NCBI RefSeq assembly: GCF_028023875.1
Contig: NZ_JAQIPB010000001.1
Coordinates: 868,001-932,000, forward strand
Direction: 5' to 3'
DNA: 64,000 nt
Source: Xenophilus arseniciresistens
GTDB taxonomy: Bacteria > Pseudomonadota > Gammaproteobacteria > Burkholderiales > Burkholderiaceae_C
Every line of letters starts with the position of its first letter. Position 1 is the first letter of the stretch. Under the pieces are notes generated by a model, which had not been told where the DNA came from, ran no database searches, and saw only the letters and a list, made by a program, of their open reading frames with translations. This document shows, in pieces, positions 44,010 to 55,082 of this stretch. The translations under genes and the position numbers were made by a program.

Positions 44010-44930
44010 ATGGCAGTCTACAGCATGACCGGCTACGCAAGCGGCCAGAGCGCCCCCGCGGCCGGCCCCGGCGAAGGCGATGCGCGCGAGGCGTCCGGCG
44101 CCCGTCTGGGCCTGGAAATCCGGGCCGTCAACAGCCGCTTCCTGGACCTGACTTTCAAGCTGCCCGAAGAGCTGCGCCAGCACGAGCCCGCGCTGCGCGA
44201 GCTGCTGACCCGGCACCTCAAGCGCGGCAAGGTCGAGCTGCGGGCGGCCATCGACAACGGCAGCGCGAGCGGCATGGGCGAGCCCTCGCCCCGACTGCTG
44301 CAGCGGCTCAATGCCGCCCAGGACGCGATCAAGGCCTGGCTGCCGCAGGCCGCCGAGCTGAGCGTGGCGGACGTGTTGCGGCTGGCTGCCCAGGAAGGCT
44401 CGCGCCCCGCCTCGGCCGCCGACTTCGATGCGCCCGCGCTTGCCATCCGCGTGCTGGAAAGCCTGCTCGATGCCCGCGCTCGCGAAGGCGAGCGGCTGGT
44501 CCTGACATTGCAGGAACGCCTGCAAGGCCTGCGCGCCCTCGCCCAGCAGGCCGCGCCCATCATTCCGCGGCTGGTGGAGCAGCAGCGCACACGCTTCCTG
44601 GAGCGCTGGAACGAAGCCATGGGCCTGGTGGCGAATCAGGCCAGCGCCGACACCGCCCAGGACCGCGCACTGGCGGAAGCCACGGCCTTCGCCATCCGCA
44701 TCGACGTGGCAGAAGAGCTGACGCGCCTGAGCGCCCACCTCGACGAGATCGAACGCCTGCTCGCGCAGGGCGGCGAGATCGGCAAGCGCCTGGACTTCCT
44801 GATCCAGGAGCTGCACCGCGAGGCCAACACCCTGGGCTCTAAGTCTGCGGCACTGGAACTCACGCGCATCGGCGTGGACATGAAGGTGCTGATCGAGCAG
44901 ATGCGCGAGCAGGTGCAGAACATCGAATAA
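44010..44930 (+). CDS. yicC: YicC-family endoribonuclease
   Basis: A 306-residue member of the YicC (YicC_N plus DUF1732) family. It starts [13 protein letters not shown] and has [19 protein letters not shown], and the C-terminal half ends in [18 protein letters not shown], both diagnostic. YicC proteins have been described as endoribonucleases affecting small RNA stability. The family member here has an about 15-residue Gly/Ala insertion after residue 14. It is divergent from the kinase gene and 14 bases before gmk. Confidence 0.93.
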   Translation: MAVYSMTGYASGQSAPAAGPGEGDAREASGARLGLEIRAVNSRFLDLTFKLPEELRQHEPALRELLTRHLKRGKVELRAAIDNGSASGMGEPSPRLLQRLNAAQDAIKAWLPQAAELSVADVLRLAAQEGSRPASAADFDAPALAIRVLESLLDARAREGERLVLTLQERLQGLRALAQQAAPIIPRLVEQQRTRFLERWNEAMGLVANQASADTAQDRALAEATAFAIRIDVAEELTRLSAHLDEIERLLAQGGEIGKRLDFLIQELHREANTLGSKSAALELTRIGVDMKVLIEQMREQVQNIE

Positions 44931-44944
44931 GAAAGAGGGCCGAC

Positions 44945-45565
44945 ATGGAATACCCCGGCAACATCTTCGTCGTGGCGGCGCCCAGCGGCGCCGGCAAATC
45001 CAGCCTGGTCAAGGCGCTGATGGAGCTGGACTCGGCCGTTCAGCCCTCGGTGTCGCACACGACGCGCCCGCCGCGTGGCCAGGAAAAGCATGGCCGCGAA
45101 TACTTCTTCACCTCCGCGGCCGAGTTCGATGCGATGGTCGCCGCCGACGGTTTCGTGGAATGGGCGCACGTGCATGGGCACCGCTACGGCACCTCGAAGA
45201 AAGCCGTGGAGGAGCGCGTCGCCCAAGGCGCCGACGTGCTGCTGGAGATCGACTTCCAGGGCGCGCTGCAGATCCGCAAGACCTTTGCCAACGCAGTGCT
45301 GATCTTCATCCTGCCGCCCAGCTGGGAAGAGCTGCGCTCGCGCCTGGAGCGGCGCGGCGAGGATGCGCCCGACGTGATCGACCTGCGCCTGGCCAATGCC
45401 GCCGAGGAGATGGCCCAGGCCAGCCAGTTCGACTTCGTTATAATCAACGAGCTTTTCGAGCGCGCGCTCTTTGACCTCAAGGCCATCGTTCACGCGCAAC
45501 GCCTGCGCTACGTCGCCCAGCGCCGCGCCCGTGCCGACACCTTCGCGGCACTGAACATTTCCTGA
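44945..45565 (+). CDS. gmk: Guanylate kinase
   Basis: A 206-residue P-loop kinase that converts GMP to GDP. P-loop [18 protein letters not shown] near residue 8, [11 protein letters not shown] for GMP binding, HGREYFF, then [11 protein letters not shown] and [20 protein letters not shown] in the lid. Standard length. It forms the usual yicC-gmk-rpoZ order. Confidence 0.97.
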   Translation: MEYPGNIFVVAAPSGAGKSSLVKALMELDSAVQPSVSHTTRPPRGQEKHGREYFFTSAAEFDAMVAADGFVEWAHVHGHRYGTSKKAVEERVAQGADVLLEIDFQGALQIRKTFANAVLIFILPPSWEELRSRLERRGEDAPDVIDLRLANAAEEMAQASQFDFVIINELFERALFDLKAIVHAQRLRYVAQRRARADTFAALNIS

Positions 45566-45591
45566 TCCATCGCACCGAGAAAGAGATAGCC

Positions 45592-45795
45592 ATGGCCCGC
45601 ATCACCGTCGAAGACTGCCTGGAGCAGATCCCCAACCGCTTTCAACTCGTGCTGGCGGCCACCTACCGCGCCCGCATGCTGAGCCAGGGTCACGCACCCA
45701 AGATCGAAAGCAAGAACAAGCCGGCCGTCACTGCGCTGCGCGAAATTGCCGACGGCAAGATCGGCCTGGAAATGCTCAAGAAGGTGCCCGGCTGA
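45592..45795 (+). CDS. rpoZ: RNA polymerase omega subunit
   Basis: A 67-residue omega subunit, [21 protein letters not shown] at its start, with the [13 protein letters not shown] and [16 protein letters not shown] segments of the family. It binds and stabilises the beta-prime subunit and is needed for ppGpp binding site 1 in E. coli. An AAAGAGAT ribosome-binding sequence precedes it. A strong terminator follows at 45841-45878, so spoT is at least partly separate. Confidence 0.97.
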   Translation: MARITVEDCLEQIPNRFQLVLAATYRARMLSQGHAPKIESKNKPAVTALREIADGKIGLEMLKKVPG

Positions 45796-45840
45796 TTGCC
45801 TCGCACGCACTGCCGGCCGCGCCTGAACGGCTGCTGGCCG

Positions 45841-45878
45841 CACAAAAAGAGAGCACCGCTTGCGGTGCTTTTTTTGTG
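45841..45878 (+). terminator. Strong, probably bidirectional terminator between rpoZ and spoT
   Basis: AGCACCG (45852-45858) pairs with CGGTGCT (45863-45869) around CTTG and is followed by a run of seven T (45869-45875). A further CACAAAAA/TTTTTGTG pair surrounds the stem, so the structure would work on both strands. Confidence 0.85.
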
Positions 45879-45919
45879 CCCGGAGCGGGACATGCAACTG
45901 TCTTGCTAAAGTCACAACC

Positions 45920-48178
<2,259 letters not shown>

Positions 48179-48195
48179 GCGCACAGGCGGCAGCT

Positions 48196-48756
48196 TCAGG
48201 CTGCTGGGACGGGGTAGCTCACGGCCAGCACCTCGATCTCGCGCGCGCCGGCCGGCGTGACCAGGCGCACCAGATCGCCCACGCGCGCCTTGAGCAGCGC
48301 GCGCGCGACGGGCGACACCCAGCTCACCTGGGACTGCGCGCTGACTGCCTCGTCGATGCCCAGGATCGTCACGGTGGACTCGGCACCTTCTTCGTCCGCA
48401 TAAGTGACGGTGGCGCCAAAGAAGACCTGATCGCCGCCGTGATGCACGGAAGGGTCGGTGACCTCGGCAATCTCCAGCCGGCGCGTGAGGAAGCGGATGC
48501 GGCGGTCGATTTCGCGCAGTCGCTTCTTGCCGTAGAGGTAGTCGCCGTTTTCTGAACGGTCTCCGTTCTTGGCCGCCCAATGCACGGCCTCCACCACCTT
48601 GGGCCGCTCGTTGTCCATCAGGTCCAGCAGCTCCGCGCGCAGCCGCGCGTAGCCGGCCGGCGTGATGTAGTTCTTGCTGCCCGCCGGCAGGGGCGGCAGC
48701 CCGGCGTCGAGGTCGTCCTCTTCGCCGTCGCTTTCCTTGGTAAAGGCCTTGCTCAT
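48196..48756 (-). CDS. greB: Transcription elongation factor GreB
   Basis: A 186-residue Gre factor that stimulates cleavage of backtracked RNA in RNA polymerase. The N-terminal coiled coil runs from about residue 30 with NYITPAGYARLRAELLDL, and the acidic tip is in KNGDRSENGDYLYGKKRLREID (D and E next to the tip). The C-terminal FKBP-like domain ends with SPVARALLKARVGDLV. The basic patch and N-terminal extension suit GreB better than GreA. Convergent with spoT, 17 bases apart. Confidence 0.92.
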   Translation of the reverse strand: MSKAFTKESDGEEDDLDAGLPPLPAGSKNYITPAGYARLRAELLDLMDNERPKVVEAVHWAAKNGDRSENGDYLYGKKRLREIDRRIRFLTRRLEIAEVTDPSVHHGGDQVFFGATVTYADEEGAESTVTILGIDEAVSAQSQVSWVSPVARALLKARVGDLVRLVTPAGAREIEVLAVSYPVPAA

Positions 48757-48819
48757 ACCGATTGCCCGGAAAGGTGAGTCCCTCAGAAATCCCTCATCAG
48801 GGCTGAAGGCGCAGAAAGG

Positions 48820-48850
48820 AAAAAGCCCCGGAACATTGCTGTTCCGGGGC
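48820..48850 (-). terminator. Rho-independent terminator after tRNA-Arg
   Basis: A perfect 10-bp stem, GCCCCGGAAC (48825-48834) with GTTCCGGGGC (48841-48850), around a six-base loop, followed on the minus strand by TTTTT. It lies nine bases past the end of tRNA-Arg and before greB. Confidence 0.88.
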
Positions 48851-48858
48851 TATCCGTT

Positions 48859-48935
48859 TGGTGCGGCTGGCAGGAATCGAACCCACGACCCCTTGGTTCG
48901 TAGCCAAGTACTCTATCCAGCTGAGCTACAGCCGC
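48859..48935 (-). tRNA. tRNA-Arg (anticodon ACG)
   Basis: Minus strand, from GCGGCTGTAGCTCAGC to the encoded CCA (48861-48859). Acceptor stem GCGGCTG/CAGCCGC, anticodon loop CTACGAA giving ACG (read as ICG after A34 deamination by TadA), T loop TTCGATT. Followed by a terminator. Confidence 0.97.
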
Positions 48936-48945
48936 TAAGCTATCT

Positions 48946-48951
48946 AGTATA
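48946..48951 (-). promoter_or_regulatory. Possible -10 box of tRNA-Arg
   Basis: TATACT on the minus strand ends 11 bases before the tRNA 5' end. No good -35 box is seen. A GTGCT/AGCAC hairpin occupies the spacer position. Confidence 0.35.
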
Positions 48952-49034
48952 GCGTGCTTTTGAGCACTCCTCTAGATTTTCTTGTTTTTCTTTTTGAATT
49001 CTTCAGGGACGTCAGCAATGCTTTTCAGCGTGCT

Positions 49035-49111
49035 TGGTAGGCCGTGCTGGACTTGAACCAGCGACCAAGGGATTATGAGTCCCCTGCTCTGACCAACTGA
49101 GCTAACGGCCC
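49035..49111 (-). tRNA. tRNA-Ile2 (anticodon CAT, lysidine-modified)
   Basis: Minus strand, from GGGCCGTTAGCTCAG to the encoded CCA (49037-49035). The anticodon loop is CTCATAA, so the gene reads CAT. The body, especially TTGGTCGCTGGTTCAAGTCC, matches the AUA-reading isoleucine tRNA (ileX type of E. coli), not elongator or initiator tRNA-Met. By family rule C34 would be changed to lysidine by TilS. It lies 38 bases after hrcA on the same strand. Confidence 0.88.
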
Positions 49112-49126
49112 TGTGCGAAGCCCACG

Positions 49127-49132
49127 ATTCTA
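49127..49132 (-). promoter_or_regulatory. Possible -10 box of tRNA-Ile2
   Basis: TAGAAT (within TATAGAAT) on the minus strand ends about 15 bases before the tRNA 5' end. No matching -35 box is visible, and the tRNA could also be read from the hrcA transcript. Confidence 0.3.
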
Positions 49133-49149
49133 TACCAGGATTTGCCCTG

Positions 49150-50157
49150 TTATCCCTTGGGCTGGCTCAATGCATTGCCCACCAGGCGCGCAGTGATGTC
49201 CACGATCTGGATCATGCGGTCATAGTGCATGCGCGTGGGGCCGATGACGCCCAGCGTGCCGACCACCTCACCATCGACCTCGTAGTTCGCGCTGACCACC
49301 GACAGCTCTTCAAAAGGCACGACCTGGCTTTCGCCGCCGATGAAGATGCGCACGCCCTCGGCCTTGCTCGACACATCGAGCAGGCGCAGCAGTTGCGCCT
49401 TCTGCTCGAACAGCTCGAAGGCCCGGCGCAGCTGGCTCATGTCGCTGGAGAAGTCGCTCACGGCCAGCAGGTTGCGCTCGCCGGCAATGATCACCTCTTC
49501 CTGCGCCGCGCTCATGGCTTCGGTGCTGACCTGCACGGCTGCCTGCATCAGCGTGGCGATTTCGCCGCGCAGGGTTTCCATCTCGCCTTGCAACTGGTCA
49601 CGCACCTGCTCCATCGACAGGCCGCTGTAGTGGGCGTTGAGATAGTTCGCTGCCTCCACCAGCTCGGACTGCGAATAGTCGCGGTCGGTGAAGATCACCC
49701 GGTTCTGCACATCGCCATCGGTGGAGACGATGATCACCAGCAGTCGCCGCTCCGACAGCCGCAGGAATTCCACCTGCCGGAAGGCGGCAGCGCGGCGCGG
49801 CGCCATCACCACGCCGACGAATTGCGACAGGTTGGACAGCATCTGCGCGGCGTTGGCGATCACCTTCTGCGGCTGGTCGGCCGGCAGGCTGGGCGCCGCC
49901 AACTGGGTGCGCTGCGCGGTGAGCATGGTGTCCACGAACAGGCGGTAGCCGCGCGCCGTGGGAATGCGGCCGGCCGAGGTGTGCGGGCTGGCGATCAAGC
50001 CCAGCTCCTCCAGGTCGGACATCACATTCCGGATGGTGGCCGGCGACAGCTCCAGCCCCGGCGCACGCGAGAGGGTGCGCGAACCGACGGGCGTTCCATC
50101 GGAGATGTAGCGCTCAACCAGCGTCTTGAGCAGCAACTTGGCACGGTCATCCAGCAT
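49150..50157 (-). CDS. hrcA: Heat-inducible transcription repressor HrcA
   Basis: A 335-residue repressor that binds CIRCE elements upstream of groE and dnaK operons. It starts [21 protein letters not shown] and has PVGSRTLSR and [16 protein letters not shown] of the winged-helix domain, then [16 protein letters not shown]. The C-terminal GAF-like domain contains [14 protein letters not shown]. No CIRCE sequence is visible in this window, and grpE/dnaK are not adjacent. Divergent from nadK. Confidence 0.96.
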   Translation of the reverse strand: MLDDRAKLLLKTLVERYISDGTPVGSRTLSRAPGLELSPATIRNVMSDLEELGLIASPHTSAGRIPTARGYRLFVDTMLTAQRTQLAAPSLPADQPQKVIANAAQMLSNLSQFVGVVMAPRRAAAFRQVEFLRLSERRLLVIIVSTDGDVQNRVIFTDRDYSQSELVEAANYLNAHYSGLSMEQVRDQLQGEMETLRGEIATLMQAAVQVSTEAMSAAQEEVIIAGERNLLAVSDFSSDMSQLRRAFELFEQKAQLLRLLDVSSKAEGVRIFIGGESQVVPFEELSVVSANYEVDGEVVGTLGVIGPTRMHYDRMIQIVDITARLVGNALSQPKG

Positions 50158-50241
50158 GGCACGATTTTAGGAGCGGGATGGCCTTGTTCAGGCACGCCTT
50201 GTGGCCACCGGCTGGTCAAGCAAAGATGTTTTAATTTGCGC

Positions 50242-51144
50242 ATGACTTCTGTGTTTCGCCGCGTCGCCCTTATCGGCAAGTACCAGCCGCAGGGCGCGCG
50301 CGCGCACGATCCCGTGATGGACGAGATCGGCGACTTCCTGAGCGCGCAAGGATGTGAGGTGGTGCTGGAGCAAAGCAGCGCAGGCTGCGGCGACGCAGCC
50401 GTGCCGCCGCGCGCCTGCCGCCATCCCGTGATGAGCGTCGAGGAGATCGGCGAGCAATGCGACCTCGGCCTCGTGGTGGGCGGCGACGGCACCATGCTGG
50501 GCATCGGCCGCCAGCTGGCGCCTTTTGGCGTGCCGCTGATCGGCATCAACCGGGGCCGCCTGGGCTTCATCACCGACATCGCGCTCGATGAATACCAGGA
50601 CGCGCTGCGCCCCATGCTGGCCGGCGAGTACGACGAGGACCACCGCAGCCTGATCCAGGCCAGCGTGATGCGCGACGGCCAGTCCGTGTTCGAGGCCGTG
50701 GCCATGAACGACGTGGTGGTCAATCGCGGCGCCACCTCGGGCATGGTGGAACTGCGCGTGTCTGTGGGCAAGGCCTTCGTGGCCAACCAGCGCGCGGACG
50801 GCCTGATCATCGCCACCTCCACAGGCTCCACGGCCTACGCCCTGTCGGCCGGTGGGCCCCTGCTGCATCCGTCCATCCCGGGCTGGATCATGGTGCCGAT
50901 CGCGCCCCACACCCTGTCCAACCGCCCCATCCTGCTGCCCGACGCCGAAGAAGTGACCATCGAGGTGGTCAACGACCGCGACGCCAGCGCCAACTTCGAC
51001 ATGCAATCCCTTGCCTCCCTGCGCCAGGGCGACCGCATCGTGGTGCGCCGCTCCGACTTCCATGTGCGCTTTCTGCATCCACGCGGCTGGAGCTACTTCG
51101 ACACGCTGCGCCGCAAGATGCACTGGAACAAGGGAGACAACTGA
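50242..51144 (+). CDS. nadK: NAD kinase
   Basis: A 300-residue enzyme that phosphorylates NAD to NADP. The GGDGTML motif is at residues 80-86, with [20 protein letters not shown] and the donor-site [16 protein letters not shown]. The start at 50242 gives [15 protein letters not shown]. The same frame is open antisense to hrcA upstream, but that part is not coding. Its stop is followed after one base by the start of a 30-codon micro-ORF of the 91-bp repeat. Confidence 0.97.
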   Translation: MTSVFRRVALIGKYQPQGARAHDPVMDEIGDFLSAQGCEVVLEQSSAGCGDAAVPPRACRHPVMSVEEIGEQCDLGLVVGGDGTMLGIGRQLAPFGVPLIGINRGRLGFITDIALDEYQDALRPMLAGEYDEDHRSLIQASVMRDGQSVFEAVAMNDVVVNRGATSGMVELRVSVGKAFVANQRADGLIIATSTGSTAYALSAGGPLLHPSIPGWIMVPIAPHTLSNRPILLPDAEEVTIEVVNDRDASANFDMQSLASLRQGDRIVVRRSDFHVRFLHPRGWSYFDTLRRKMHWNKGDN

Positions 51145-51322
51145 AATGAAACTACCCCCACGCTCCCCCGCTTCGCGAGGTCCGCTGCCCCCCGAGGGGG
51201 TGCCTCAGTGCCTTCGGGCGGCCGGGCGCCACTGAAATGAAACAGCCCCCACGCTCCCCCGCTTCGCGAGGTCCGCTGCCCCCCGAGGGGGTGCCTCAGT
51301 GCCTTCGGGCGGCCGGGCGCCA
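51141..51322 (+). repeat. Two tandem copies of a 91-bp GC-rich repeat between nadK and recN
   Basis: Copy 1 is 51141-51231 and copy 2 is 51232-51322. By direct comparison they differ at two adjacent bases (TA against AG near the 5' end). Each carries a CCCCC-cga-GGGGG hairpin and ends at a TGA-n-ATG junction. The sequence resembles a dispersed intergenic repeat I associate with Comamonadaceae genomes, which cannot be confirmed here. Confidence 0.92.
51146..51235 (+). CDS. Micro-ORF 1 of the nadK-recN repeat
   Basis: Twenty-nine codons plus stop, beginning MKLPPRSPASRG and ending CLRAAGRH. Its ATG lies one base after the nadK stop (TGA-A-ATG). No ribosome-binding site other than the end of nadK is present, so translation, if any, would be by termination-reinitiation. 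No protein family is recognised; the peptide may have no function of its own. Confidence 0.3.
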   Translation: MKLPPRSPASRGPLPPEGVPQCLRAAGRH

Positions 51323-51326
51323 CTGA
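51237..51326 (+). CDS. Micro-ORF 2 of the nadK-recN repeat
   Basis: Twenty-nine codons plus stop, MKQPPRSPASRG to CLRAAGRH, differing from micro-ORF 1 only at the third residue. It starts one base after the stop of micro-ORF 1 and its stop is one base before the recN ATG. The identical stop-n-start spacing at all three joints suggests selection to keep recN translation coupled. Confidence 0.3.
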   Translation: MKQPPRSPASRGPLPPEGVPQCLRAAGRH

Positions 51327-51327
51327 G

Positions 51328-53040
51328 ATGGCGCTGCGCCGCATCACCCTGCGGGACTTCGTGATCGTCCGTTCGCTGGAGCTGGACCTGCAGGCCGGCT
51401 TCACGGTGCTGACGGGCGAGACCGGCGCCGGCAAGTCCATCCTCATCGATGCGCTGCAGCTGGTGCTGGGCAACCGCGCCGATCCGGGCGCCGTGCGCGA
51501 GGGCGCGCAGCGCCTGGACGTGAGCGCCGAGTTCGATGCCGATCCCGCCCTGGCCGCCTGGCTAGAGGAAGGCGGCTTCACCGCCGATGACACGCTGCTG
51601 CTGCGCCGATCCGTGGATCTGCAGGGCCGCAGCCGCGGCTGGATCAATGGTGCGCCGGCCACGGCCACGCAGTTGCGGGAGCTGGGCGACCAGTTGCTGG
51701 ACATCCATGGCCAGCACGCCTGGCAAAGCCTCACGCGAACCGAGGCCGTGCGCGGCCTGCTCGACGCCTATGCCGGGGTGGACGTGAGCGAGATGGAAGC
51801 CGCCTGGCAGCGCTGGCGCCAGGCCCTGCAGGCGCTGGAAGACGCGCGCCGCGCGCAGGATTCGCTGCAGCGCGAGCGCGAACGGCTGCAGTGGCAGATT
51901 GGCGAGCTGGGCAAGCTGGCCCCGCGTGAAGCCGAATGGGAAGAGCTGTCGACCCAGCACACGCGGCTTTCGCACGCGCAGGGGCTGATCGATGCGGCCC
52001 AGGGCGCGCATGCGGCCCTGGAAGACGAGGACAGCGGCGCGCTGGGCGCGCTGAACAAGGCGCTGGAGCTGCTGCAGAACCAGCGCCACCTCGAGCCCGA
52101 GTTCCAGGGGCTGATCGAGGAGCTGGCCTCCAGCGTGGCGCAGGCCTCGGACGCGGCGCATTCGCTGCAGGCCTATCTGCGCCACACCGACACCGACCCG
52201 GAACAACTGGCCGCGCTCGACGAACGCATGGGCCAGTGGATGTCGCTGGCGCGGCGCTACAAGCGCCAGCCCGAAGACCTGCCCGCACTGCTCGCGCAAT
52301 GGCAAGGGGAGCTGGCGCAGTTGGACGCCCAGACCGACCTGGAAGCGCTGGAAGCCGCCGAACAGCGCAGCCAGCAGAGCTGGCGCAAATCGGCCCAGGC
52401 CGTGAGCGCGCGCCGCACGCAGGCCGCGCCGCGCCTGGCCCAGGCCATCAGCCAGGCCATGCAGGGCCTGGGCATGCAGGGCGGCCGCTTTGACGTGCAG
52501 TTGCAGCCCGCTGCCCAGCCCGGCCGCGCGGGCCTGGAGGACGTCAACTTCCTGGTGGCCGGCCATGCAGGCAGCACGCCGCGCCCCATCGGCAAGGTGG
52601 CCTCCGGCGGAGAACTCTCGCGCATCGCGCTGGCCATTGCGGTGACCACCAGCCGGCTGGGCAATGCGCAGACACTGATTTTTGACGAAGTGGACTCGGG
52701 CGTCGGTGGCGCGGTGGCTGAAACCGTGGGCCGGCTGATGCAGCAACTGGGCCGCGACCGCCAAGTGCTGGCCGTGACCCACCTGCCCCAGGTGGCCGCC
52801 TGCGCCGACCATCACCTGCGCGTGGCCAAGCGCGCTGCCGTTGAAGCGCCAGGCCAGGCGCCGCGCACCGAGAGCTCGGTACAGCCCTTGCTGGCCGAGG
52901 AGCGAGCCGAAGAAATCGCGCGCATGCTGGGCGGCGAGCGCATCTCGGCCACCACGCTGGCCCATGCCCGCGAGCTGCTGGCGCCGCAGCCTGCTGCCGC
53001 AGCCGACACGCCGCGCCGCAAAGCCAAGGCCCACCCATGA
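51328..53040 (+). CDS. recN: DNA repair protein RecN
   Basis: A 570-residue SMC-like ATPase acting in double-strand-break repair. Walker A is [18 protein letters not shown] near residue 29, two coiled-coil arms run from about 150 to 360 (rich in Gln, Arg and Glu), and the C-terminal lobe has the signature [15 protein letters not shown] and Walker [14 protein letters not shown]. Its ATG is one base after the second micro-ORF and overlaps no strong ribosome-binding site. The stop overlaps the rapZ start. Confidence 0.96.
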   Translation: MALRRITLRDFVIVRSLELDLQAGFTVLTGETGAGKSILIDALQLVLGNRADPGAVREGAQRLDVSAEFDADPALAAWLEEGGFTADDTLLLRRSVDLQGRSRGWINGAPATATQLRELGDQLLDIHGQHAWQSLTRTEAVRGLLDAYAGVDVSEMEAAWQRWRQALQALEDARRAQDSLQRERERLQWQIGELGKLAPREAEWEELSTQHTRLSHAQGLIDAAQGAHAALEDEDSGALGALNKALELLQNQRHLEPEFQGLIEELASSVAQASDAAHSLQAYLRHTDTDPEQLAALDERMGQWMSLARRYKRQPEDLPALLAQWQGELAQLDAQTDLEALEAAEQRSQQSWRKSAQAVSARRTQAAPRLAQAISQAMQGLGMQGGRFDVQLQPAAQPGRAGLEDVNFLVAGHAGSTPRPIGKVASGGELSRIALAIAVTTSRLGNAQTLIFDEVDSGVGGAVAETVGRLMQQLGRDRQVLAVTHLPQVAACADHHLRVAKRAAVEAPGQAPRTESSVQPLLAEERAEEIARMLGGERISATTLAHARELLAPQPAAAADTPRRKAKAHP

Positions 53041-53912
53041 CGCTGGATCTGGTCCTCATCACCGGCATGTCCGGCTCCGGCAAGTCGGTGGCCCTGCATG
53101 CGCTGGAAGATGCCGGCTACTACTGCGTCGACAACCTACCGCCCGAGCTGCTGGCCTCCTTCCTGGCCTTGCAGACCGCCCAGCGCGCCCGGCGCGTGGC
53201 TGTGGCGATCGACGTGCGCAGCGGCGTCTCGCTGCCCGGCCTGCCTCTGCAGCTGGCCAACCTGCGCAAGGAAGGCATCGCGCTGCGTTCGCTGTTCCTG
53301 GACTCGACGACCGAAGCGCTGGTGCGGCGGTTTTCCGAAACCCGGCGGCGCCACCCGCTGTCCAGGCAGGAAGGCCGCGTGGACGCGCCCGAGCAGGAGC
53401 GCGCCCTGGTGCAGGCCATCGAGCTCGAACGCGAGCTGCTGGCCGACCTGCGCGACGGCGCAGACGTGATCGACACCAGCCTGATCCAGCCGGCGCAGCT
53501 GCGCACCTACATCAAGGCGCTGCTGAACGCGCCGCAGCGCCAGTTGACGCTGGTCTTCCAGTCCTTCGCCTTCAAGCGCGGGCTGCCGCTGGACGCGGAC
53601 TACGTGTTCGATGTGCGCATGCTGCCCAACCCGCACTATGTGGCCGAGCTGCGTGCGCTGACGGGGCGCGACACGCCGGTGGTCGACTGGCTGCGGGCGC
53701 ACGACGAAGTGGCGCAGATGTATGCCGACATCGAGCAGTTCCTCAACCACTGGCTGGCGGCACTGGCCGATGACCACCGCAGCTACGTGACGGTGGCCAT
53801 CGGCTGCACGGGCGGCCAGCACCGCTCGGTCTTTCTGGTCGAGCAACTGGCGCGCGCCTTCGGCGAGCGCTGGGCCGCACTCAAGCGGCACCGCGAGCTG
53901 GACACCGACTGA
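53037..53912 (+). CDS. rapZ: RNase adapter protein RapZ (P-loop nucleotide-binding)
   Basis: A 291-residue protein of the RapZ/YvcJ family. P-loop [18 protein letters not shown] at residues 8-25, then [12 protein letters not shown], and the C-terminal RNA-binding half with [12 protein letters not shown], and [20 protein letters not shown]. In E. coli RapZ guides RNase E to GlmZ; here the RNA partner is not known. ATGA overlap with recN. Confidence 0.95.
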   Translation: MTLDLVLITGMSGSGKSVALHALEDAGYYCVDNLPPELLASFLALQTAQRARRVAVAIDVRSGVSLPGLPLQLANLRKEGIALRSLFLDSTTEALVRRFSETRRRHPLSRQEGRVDAPEQERALVQAIELERELLADLRDGADVIDTSLIQPAQLRTYIKALLNAPQRQLTLVFQSFAFKRGLPLDADYVFDVRMLPNPHYVAELRALTGRDTPVVDWLRAHDEVAQMYADIEQFLNHWLAALADDHRSYVTVAIGCTGGQHRSVFLVEQLARAFGERWAALKRHRELDTD

Positions 53913-53966
53913 TCGCGGCGTGCCGCGGGGTTCGCGCAGAACCCGGGCGTCGCGCCGTCCGTCTGC

Positions 53967-55082
53967 TCAATGCTCGTCTTCGAGCAGGCGCCGCACCGGC
54001 GCCGGCAGGCCCAGCCCGGGCCATTCCTGCGCCGAGACCCAGCGGCCCGAGCCATCGAGCGGCGGCAGGCCCTGCAGATCGGCGCGCGCCGCCACGCGCA
54101 CGGGGTGCAGATGCAGGTCCTTGTGCGTGAGAACGTGCACGAAGGCTGGTTGCATCACCGCCGCGGCCCAGGCCTGCGGCGGCAGCGCGGCCTGCAGCGC
54201 CTCCTCGCTGTCAAAGACCGGCAGGCTGTGCAGGCCGGCCCAGATGCCCTTGGCGGGCCGCTTGTGCAGCCATACGGCGCCATCGTCGCGGCGCGCCAGC
54301 AGCAGCCACAGGCTCTGGGCGCTGCGGCGCAGCCGGCGCTCGCGCACCGGGTAGCGCTCGGGGTTGCCGGCCGCGCTGCCGCGGCACAGGCGTTGCACCG
54401 GGCAGATCAGGCATTGCGGCTGGCGCGGCAGGCACACGGTCGCACCCAGGTCCATCTGGCCCTGGGTGTAGCGCGCCATGGTGTCGTCCGCCCCCGACGC
54501 CTCGCCCGCGGCAGGCGCAGGCAGCATCTGCTGTGCCGCATCCCACAGTGTCTTCTCGTTGGCGCTGCGCGAAAGGTCAGCCTCATAGGCCAGCACCCGC
54601 GTGAGCACACGCTTGACGTTGCCGTCCAGAATGGCCACGCGTTCGCCGAAGCAGAAGGCCGCAATGGCGGCCGCCGTGGAGCGGCCGATGCCAGGCAGGG
54701 TCTGCAATTCCTGCGCCGATGCCGGAAAGCGCCCGCCGAACCGCGCCACCACGTCCTGGGCGCAGCGGTGCAGGTTGCGCGCGCGGCTGTAGTAGCCCAG
54801 GCCGCTCCACAAACCCAGCACCTCGTCCTCGCTGGCGGCTGCCAGCGCCGATACAGCAGGAAAGCGTTCCAGGAAGCGTGCGTAGTAGCCCAGCACGGTC
54901 ACGACCTGCGTCTGCTGCAGCATGATTTCGGACAGCCACACGCGGTACGGATCGCGCGTGTTCTGCCAGGGCAGCGTGCTGCGGCCGTGGCTGCGCTGCC
55001 AGGCGATGAGCGCAGGCGCAAAGGCAGGAGCCAGTGCGGCGGCGTGCGTGTGCACGTCGTCCGCCGGAGGGCGCGCCGTCAC
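53967..55082 (-). CDS. mutY: A/G-specific adenine glycosylase MutY
   Basis: A 371-residue glycosylase that removes A opposite 8-oxoG. HhH region LQTLPGIGRSTAAAIAAF, catalytic Asp in AILDGNVKRVLTRV, Glu in WLSEIMLQQTQV and the 4Fe-4S ligands in CLPRQPQCLICPVQRLC. The C-terminal NUDIX-like recognition domain follows. A GTG start overlaps the stop of the dynamin-like gene (GTGA). It acts in the same 8-oxoG pathway as mutM two genes upstream. Confidence 0.96.
   Translation of the reverse strand: MTARPPADDVHTHAAALAPAFAPALIAWQRSHGRSTLPWQNTRDPYRVWLSEIMLQQTQVVTVLGYYARFLERFPAVSALAAASEDEVLGLWSGLGYYSRARNLHRCAQDVVARFGGRFPASAQELQTLPGIGRSTAAAIAAFCFGERVAILDGNVKRVLTRVLAYEADLSRSANEKTLWDAAQQMLPAPAAGEASGADDTMARYTQGQMDLGATVCLPRQPQCLICPVQRLCRGSAAGNPERYPVRERRLRRSAQSLWLLLARRDDGAVWLHKRPAKGIWAGLHSLPVFDSEEALQAALPPQAWAAAVMQPAFVHVLTHKDLHLHPVRVAARADLQGLPPLDGSGRWVSAQEWPGLGLPAPVRRLLEDEH

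Noticed and set aside
49035-49111. tRNA-Met reading of the CAT-anticodon tRNA
   Set aside because: The stems and T arm match the AUA-type tRNA-Ile2 of E. coli much better than initiator or elongator tRNA-Met.
50158-50241. CIRCE operator near hrcA
   Set aside because: No TTAGCACTC-N9-GAGTGCTAA sequence or close variant is present in the hrcA-nadK gap.
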